From positions 11,966,501 through 12,030,500 of the forward strand of contig OX485805.1 of assembly GCA_950295325.1 (NCBI GenBank): 64,000 bases of DNA, written 5' to 3'. The DNA is from Polytrichum commune. Lineage: Eukaryota; Streptophyta; Polytrichopsida; Polytrichales; Polytrichaceae. The notes beneath the pieces were generated by a model. The model searched no databases. It saw nothing but the letters and a program-made list of their open reading frames with translations, and had not been told where the DNA came from. The position numbers were made by a program, and so were the translations under genes. Positions 57,690 through 64,000 of this stretch are shown in pieces. Numbering within the stretch: the stretch's first letter is position 1; every line of letters starts with the position of its first letter.

Positions 57690-60600
57690 GAGTTGAGGAT
57701 GCTACGAAGGTGAAGTCGCTTCCTGCAACCTTCAAACTTGATCCTGCCGAGCGATTTCGTGACGATGTCGGTTGGTTGTTTTTTAGAGGGAATGAACTCG
57801 ACTTTGATGATGTTATCGTCAACTTTTTGTCGAGTGAAGTGAAAATGAATTTCAAAATATTTGGATTTCTCATGGAACACTGGATTGTAGCTAAGTTTGA
57901 TGCTGCTTTGATTGTCGCAGTAGAGATGAGTCGGCTTGTTGTCTAGGATTTTTAGTTCGCCCAACAGTCTTCTGATCCATACAGCTTCGCACGAGCACTG
58001 AGCAAGAGCTCTATACTCAGATTCACATGAAGACCTCGAAGTGCTAGACTGTTTCTTGGAATTTCAGGAAACAGGAGAATTGCCAAGAAAGAAAATGTAT
58101 GCCCCTACAGAGATTCGGTCATCAACATCTTGTCCGTAGTCTGCGTCGGTATAGCCATGAAGATGATTCTCCTCCCTTTGTTTGTAAAACAAGCCTAGGT
58201 CAGGGTAGCGACGCACATAGCGTAGAACATGTTTGGCTGCTTGTAAGTGGGCTTCTTGGGGATTCTGCATAAATCTACTGACAACACTTACTGCATGAGC
58301 GATGTCTAGGCGGGTTTTGGTAAGAAATAATAACTTACCAACAAGCATCATATAGATTTTGGCGTTGACAGGTGGGGTACCGGAGTCCTTTGACAATGTC
58401 AAACCTTCTGGGAGAGGAGTGAAGGATGGGGTGCAATCCTCCATGTTGAAGAGGTTGAGGATGCTTAGAGCGTACTCAGTTTGATGTATGCGAAGTCCTG
58501 TGGAATCCCTGTCAAAATGAACACCAAGATACCTGTGAATGGGGCCGAGGTCGTTTGTCTTGAAGGTGCATTGAAGATGATCCTTCAGTTGGGTGATGAG
58601 TCGAAGGTCGGTTCCTGTAATGAGGATATCATCGATGTAGACTAAGAGTGCAATTGTATTATTGCTGATGTGGGCGAAGTAGAGGTTGGGATCAGAATGG
58701 GATTGTGTAAGTCGCAAGGCTAGGAATGCAGTGTGAAGCCGTGCGTACCAGGCACGGGGGCTTTGACGAAGTCTATAAAGGGACTTGTGGAGTTTACAAT
58801 CTAGATTTTCTGCTCCTCTCCGGATGAATCCAAGAGGCTGATGCATGTAAACATCTTCAGCTAGAATGTCGTTGTGGAAAGCAGTTAAGACGTCGAGTTG
58901 ATGGATTGGCCAATTCAGGTGTGTAGCAATGGCAATGAGAATCCTAATTGTCTCCCATCTGACCATTGGGGCAAAGGTGTCGAGAAAATCAACACCATTT
59001 TTCTGCTCAAAACCCCGTATGACTAATCTTGCTTTGTATCGAGGAGGGTTTCCGTTGTTGCTTGTCTTCACTTTGAAAACCTATTTTGAAGAAATTGCTT
59101 TCTTATGAAGGGGGAGTTCAACCAGAGTCCAGGTGTTGTTGCTGCGGATGGAATCCATTTCCGCTTGCATTGCGGCCTTCCAGAGGGGATTAGTGTGCAC
59201 ATGTTGGAAGGTAAGCTCGGGTTGTAGTTCTGGTAGAGAGTCAAGTTCGACGTGGGCAGCGAAATCTTGAAGATGACGGGGGAAACGCCTGATGCGGTCT
59301 AACCTGCGAGGAGGATTGCTCTCCGATATGGTAGCTTGCTGAAGTGGTTGTTCTTCGGAGTGGTTGTTCTCGGAAGTTGTTGATGTGCTTGATGAAGCAG
59401 CCCCTTCTGAAGTTGATTGAGTAGTGTCTGGGCTACGGACAGGTGAAAGAGGATGTTGTGAGATGTCGGAGTCTCTATGAGGAGTGGATGGAATGACCTG
59501 AGTGTCCAGATATGGTTGTTGAGTCTCTGGGATGAGACAGAACTGTGACTCTTCCTTCCGAGTGGGTGCAAGAGTAAAGTCATCTTTCAGGGGGCAGTGA
59601 CATTCCAATGTCTGGGTGGAATCGAAGAGATTGTCTTCGTCAATAAGGACATCTTGGGAGACAAAAAAATTCTTGGTAGAGGATCTATAGCATCTGTAGG
59701 CTTTTACAGTCTCATCAAAACTAAGGAGAATGCATTTCTCGGACCGAGGATCTAACTTAGTCCTGCCAGGTTTGAAAATGTGAGTAAAAGCAGGGGAACC
59801 GAAAATTCGAAGGTGAGCAATGGATGGTTTCTTACCGAAAAAGAGTTCATTCGGTGTTTTGTCGGGATGGCGTTTTGTCGAACGAAGGTTGAGTATATCT
59901 CCCGTGGCCTTCACTGCTTCTCCCCATAGGTGTCCTGGGAGTGTTTTTTCAAGCAAGAGACATCTTGTAATGTCAAGTAGGGAGCGATTTTTCCTTTCGG
60001 CAATTCCGTTTTTTTGTGGTGTGTAGGGAGGAATGAGCTCGCGAGCAATCCCCTTGAGTGAGCAGAAATCTGAAAAAGCCTAGAGGTGTATTCGCCTCCA
60101 TTGTCTGTTCGAAGAATATGAACAGTCTGTCCAGTGGAATTTTCCACCGAACGAATGAAGTGTTGAAATTTTTCAAGCACTTGACTTTTCTGGGAGATGA
60201 AGTATATCCAGATTTTTCTAGAGATGTCATCTGTAAAGGTAACGAAGTATTTTGCACCTCCAGTGGAGCAGATTTTAAAAGGACCACAGACATCTGAGTG
60301 TACCAGTTCTAAGATCTTTGATGCGTGGAATGTGGCTTCTTTCGGTATCTTTGTTCTGGCATGCTTGCCAAGCTAACAACTGGTGCACGTCTGCTTCGGA
60401 ACCTGAATATAGGGTAAGCCTGTTATTGCTTCAGAGGTGATCATTCTCTGCATGCCTCTTGCATGAAAATGACCAAGTCTTTTGTGCCATAGCACAGCTT
60501 GGGAGCGTAGGTGAAGTGAGTTTACTTTGGGTCCCGGGTTGAAAGAGTCAGCCTGTAACCTGTATAATCCTTTGCCTTTTCTCTGTGAGCAAAGGCTTCG

Positions 60601-62078
60601 ATTCTCGAAGTGGTATTGTCTATCACAAAGCATCTTGTTACTTTGAAGACGAGAGTCTTTTGTTGATCAATCAAAGATCCCACACTTAACAAGTTTTTGG
60701 TTATACCCGGTGTGTAGAGCACAGAAGAAATGGTCTTTATTTCACCAGATAGGACTTGGATATCTACATCTCCGACTCCAGTCACATTGTGACTTTGACC
60801 TCCTGCAGATCTGATTTGAGATCCACTAATCGGATGAATTGAAGAAAAAATACTAGGATCTCCTGATACGTGGTGAGTAGCACCAGAATCAAGATACCAA
60901 GAAGAGTTATGTTGCGGTGATTCTAACATGTTTAGCTCTACTAGGCAGGCGTCTACTACTTGATCTGCGAAGAGTTCTTCTGTGTCTTGTTTGAAGTCCT
61001 CGGTGGGTTCTTCGATGTTGTGCACTTGCCCATTGAGGGTTCGATGTTGTCTCTCAAGAAGTCTATGTTCATAATTTTTTATCCAATCTAGAATGGTCCT
61101 AAGATCGCATTCTCTCTCAAAGTGTCCTTCTATTCCGCAGAAGTTACACTGACTGTTTCGAGGTCTATCTGTTCCTCTAGTTCTAAACCTCAGTTGGTAA
61201 GTTCCTGTGCTACTCGTGCCTCTGTGGGTCTGTTCGAAATTCGTGGTCAGACCCTAAGGTCTCGGCACCGTGAATCCTCCCGAAGCTGCCGAGTTCAATA
61301 CCCTATGTGCAGATGGTCCTCCAGCGTCGATCTGTCTTTTCTGATGTCTGTGAGTCGACGTGAAATGGCCATATCTCGTACTCTGTTGAGGTCTCCTCCC
61401 GGTGTTTCGGTGAAGAAAGAGGGCCTCGCCTTCCTCCTGCTGTTGATTCTCCATTTTGATGGAGGTTTCTTCCGAAATAAGTTTTGCCTCCAGCTGCTCG
61501 TATGTGGGTAGTGTTTGGGCTGCGATTTGCATTCTTTTGAAGATCTCGTACTCTTTTGGCAGGTTCTTCAGAGTGTAGTACACGCTGATGTCCTCTGGAA
61601 TGATTACCTCGACTTCTTCTAGTAGATTGGCAACCTCCTTGATTTCTGTGAGATGTGCGTCCATAGACACAGATTCGGTTTTCCAGAGGGAAAAGAATTT
61701 CTCTATGAGCATCACACGTCTAGGTCCACTATCAGATTCATACCTGGTCTTCAATCCAGTCCAACATTCATATGGGTCAGTGTATCTTCGTAGGAGTTTG
61801 AGGGCGTTGTTTTTGGCATTGCTGTTGATGAGGCTCATAACTTGTTGTATAGCCATCTTCTCCTCCTCGCCCATGATCTTGCTTGGTGGTGTGAGGCAAT
61901 AGTGGAAGCGTCCATCCTTCTGTAGCAAGTTCTTCATTCGATATGCCCAAACACCATAGTTTCCACCTCCATCAAGGTGATACGTTTCGGGTAAGCCGTT
62001 GTCTCCGGCCATGATGGTGTGTTGTTTGGTACCGCAGTTCTGTAGACTACTCTCAGTGTTTGTTTCTACAGTAGACAT
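57686..62078 (-). pseudogene. Copia gag-pol, broken
   Basis: Gag starts at 62078 (MSTVETNTE...). A zinc knuckle CNFCGIEGHFEREC lies near 61150, after a TAG at 61254. The protease motif LDSGATHHVSGD is near 60890. The GAG-pre-integrase motif is LWHKRLGHFHARGMQRM. The integrase triad is visible (HSDVCGP, RTDNGGE, and the Glu in NGIAERKN), but a frameshift lies at a T run near 60075. Reverse transcriptase (59071 downward) keeps VYIDDILITG. RNase H ends with ESEYRAL-type and LYCDNQSSI motifs. Four in-frame stops (61254 TAG, 60373 TAG, 59081 TAG, 58064 TGA) and two frameshifts (about 60595 and 60075) inactivate it. Confidence 0.93.
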
Positions 62079-62147
62079 GAAAGATAATGCTGCTACTCCT
62101 AACGATCTACTTAGATCTGCTTGAGCTTGCTAACGTTCTTTCGATCC

Positions 62148-62159
62148 GCTCTGATACCA
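62148..62159 (-). other. Copia primer-binding site (initiator Met tRNA)
   Basis: The minus strand reads TGGTATCAGAGC immediately after the 5' LTR, the standard plant initiator-Met tRNA complement. Confidence 0.93.
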
Positions 62160-62367
62160 TGTTGAATCTCTCAAGTACAAACAAGGTTCGAGGAACCACG
62201 ACAGAACTCACTGTCTGGAACATGCTGTTCAAAGAAATGAGCGTGAGCTCACAGTATATGTACAGGTGTTTGAGAAAGCTACTAAACCTAATTACTGAAG
62301 CAAACCCTAAGTAACTAAATAAGAAAACTACCTAAGGTAACAACCTTGTGGGCAGTATGTTTCAACA
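62160..62367 (-). repeat. Copia 5' LTR
   Basis: 208 bp; differs from the other LTR at six positions by my count. Confidence 0.95.
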
Positions 62368-62372
62368 CAAGT

Positions 62373-63884
62373 TTACTGATTGAAATTTCCCCTTCTCTTT
62401 TCACATTGTTGTGGAGGAAATACATGAATACAATTCTGGTCATTCCCAAATGAAATGGATTCAAATCTGTTTCATCTCACAGCTTGTTGCTATGTATGTG
62501 GGATGGTATTTCATAATCTGGCGAGCACAGGTTTCAACCACCCTCATGCTCATCTACCAGCTGCAAGCGAGCTCCTAACAATCTGCTTGCATGATGGATG
62601 AGTTACAGCGACTGAGGGGCGAATCACCGGTGTGTTTTTCTACTCCTAATTAAGTTCGATCTTGAAGTTCTTCCTAGGTTGCGTCGAGATAAACTATGAG
62701 ATTTGGTGATGAGAACAGGATCGGTCACTGTTGGTGGCGTTATATATGGGCGTTATAGGTGTGCATTCACCAGGTCGTTCAAATGCATGGCTTGCTGATC
62801 AACCTCGTATCACTCTTGGTGTCCCGTTCAGGGAATGAGAAAGAAGAACATATATTGGCCAGGAGAGGGGTTGCCTCTTGTTGCAATCGATCATGAAGGT
62901 CGACCTGGGCATCGGTTGATTCCCCTCTTTGCAATGACTTGGTGAAACGGTGGGTGTGGCCGGGATTGTGTGCCGTCTTCGTAGGGTAAACCACAGTTGG
63001 TAAAATTTCGTAGGAGGCAACGTAGATTGGAGTTCCCTGAACTTCGTTCGCATAGATGATCCTGGGATTCTTCGTCACATACCAACATCAAGAGCTCGTC
63101 GACCATCGTTGAATGAAATGTTCACTTGGGAGGTGAGTGACCTCAGGGTGATTATGGACAATGCCGAGAGTGGGATTTTGTTCGAGATATCACCTCAGAC
63201 ACCAGCAAAGAATTTATCTAGGATCAAGAATAAGAGGAGATAAGTGACATGAAAAGAGCAAAGGGAAGATATCCAACGAGTAAGAAAGAAAGGAAGTATC
63301 ACATGCGGACCTCTTTCAATATACAGAGACTACTATGATTCTGATACTAGTTGCTACGCTTCGAAGGCAAAAAAATTCAAACTCCTCACTTGCAAGCTGT
63401 ATAATATTACCCTTGCTTCCTTTCTGCAAGTGCAATAAAAATGACCACCTTGTTTGATTACCTGGTCGGAACCCATGATTCCCAATAACTCCTTGGCAGT
63501 GTCCAACTTTGATTCTCACCAGAATTTTTCTAAGCGCATTTGCTTATTGGGCTTGCGTGAGGACGCACGCACTCAACCTCAATTAATCTCTTTGCTGTCA
63601 ATCGTTTGTCTAGTGACATGCCAAACAACTCCGAAATGTTTACAACAATCATGGAACCCTGGATTCATGGAGTCTGGTCTTTATCGCCCCCTGGTTATCT
63701 AGACATACATGAGTACTCTATCAGCTCCTTAACCTAGATCTCGCCTACGTCGGTGCACAAGTCGAGCCTCTAGAGAAGTGGCATCTTCCCCATGCCATGG
63801 CATAGAAATCTCTCATTACGCCGGGGACACTGATCAAGCGTGCAATCAGGGAGAATATGCAGGTGGGAAGCCTTTGATTCATCG
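62373..63884. other. No supported gene
   Basis: Minus ORFs at 63106-62891 and 63078-62779 are unrecognised. A ctgatacta at 63339 weakly resembles a retroelement primer site, but no LTR pair was found. Confidence 0.3.
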
Positions 63885-64000
63885 CAATGTCCGGGGAGAT
63901 TTTTGGGCCTCATCGGCCATGAACCTAGTGTCTCAAGATCTACCGGTTTACATGTTGCTCCCATCTTTCGATTTTCCTCGATAAATCAAGGAACATTCTG
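63885..64000 (+). repeat. Dispersed repeat C, partial copy 4
   Basis: atgtccggggagatttttgg and ctaccggtttacatgtt parallel the start of the copy at 18895; it runs off the window. Confidence 0.35.

Larger units (their letters stand above)
56685..62367 (-). mobile_element. Copia LTR retrotransposon, 5683 bp, structurally complete
   Basis: Two 208-bp LTRs (TGTTGAA...TTCAACA), flanking CAAGT duplications at 56680-56684 and 62368-62372, a primer-binding site next to the 5' LTR and a polypurine tract next to the 3' LTR. Domain order is gag, protease, integrase, reverse transcriptase, RNase H, which defines Copia. I count six LTR differences in 208 bases (about 97% identity), so the insertion is moderately recent. 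An extra 0.8 kb between pol and the 3' LTR carries an antisense ORF. Confidence 0.95.

Noticed and set aside
63320-64000. Possible second Copia LTR/primer site (ctgatacta)
   Set aside because: Only a degenerate nine-base match; no LTR pair, no gag motif.
1-64000. CRISPR array, prokaryotic operons or a bacterial system
   Set aside because: Repeats are tandem or transposon-like without spacer structure; genes are spliced and plant-type.

Overview
This is a window of nuclear genomic DNA from a land plant. It has spliced genes with GT-AG introns whose proteins are plant families (MLO, MTV1/tepsin-like ENTH-VHS, ALY/REF, TBC RabGAP). It also holds plant-type mobile DNA: Copia and L1 retroelements, CACTA-like, Stowaway-like, hAT, MULE and IS630/mariner DNA transposons. 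The gene style and repeat load would fit a non-seed plant (bryophyte or lycophyte), but I cannot fix the species.

Layout. 0.3-2.4 kb: the last two exons of an MLO gene that starts outside the window. 4.5-7.8 kb (minus): a complete seven-exon TBC RabGAP gene with a minisatellite in intron 1 and an older dispersed repeat in its last intron. 7.9-11.8 kb: tandem and dispersed repeats, no convincing gene. 11.9-17.0 kb (minus) and 24.5-29.2 kb (plus): two intact eight-exon copies of an MTV1-like clathrin-adaptor gene, head to head as an inverted duplication. The 7 kb between them is transposon-rich (Stowaway-like MITE, degenerate DDE transposase). 30.6-34.0 kb (plus): an ALY/REF mRNA-export factor. 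34.8-38.3 kb: two MULE/SWIM transposase relics in opposite orientation. 38.7-40.1 kb: a 1.4 kb TIR element. 40.9-53.4 kb: three CACTA-like elements, the first split by an 8.1 kb L1-type LINE with a perfect 16-bp target duplication. 54.7-56.3 kb: a GC-rich repeat and a small hAT MITE. 56.7-62.4 kb: a structurally complete Copia retrotransposon (208-bp LTRs, CAAGT duplication) with decayed gag-pol. 62.4-64.0 kb: unassigned.

How the genes relate. The cellular genes are ordinary housekeeping functions: post-Golgi/vacuolar trafficking (MTV1 pair, RabGAP), mRNA export (ALY) and membrane/defence biology (MLO). They show no operon-like link. The most unusual items are (1) an intact 241-codon antisense ORF with an F-box-like motif inside the Copia element, tail to tail with pol; (2) the inverted MTV1 pair, whose 5' ends including intron 1 look far more alike than the rest of the gene, suggesting gene conversion; (3) Pol III A/B-box-like cores in all three CACTA-like elements; and (4) the exact nested LINE insertion with a matching uninterrupted relative 10 kb away. 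Exon boundaries were placed by eye from splice sites, phase and family conservation; no alignment or search was run.
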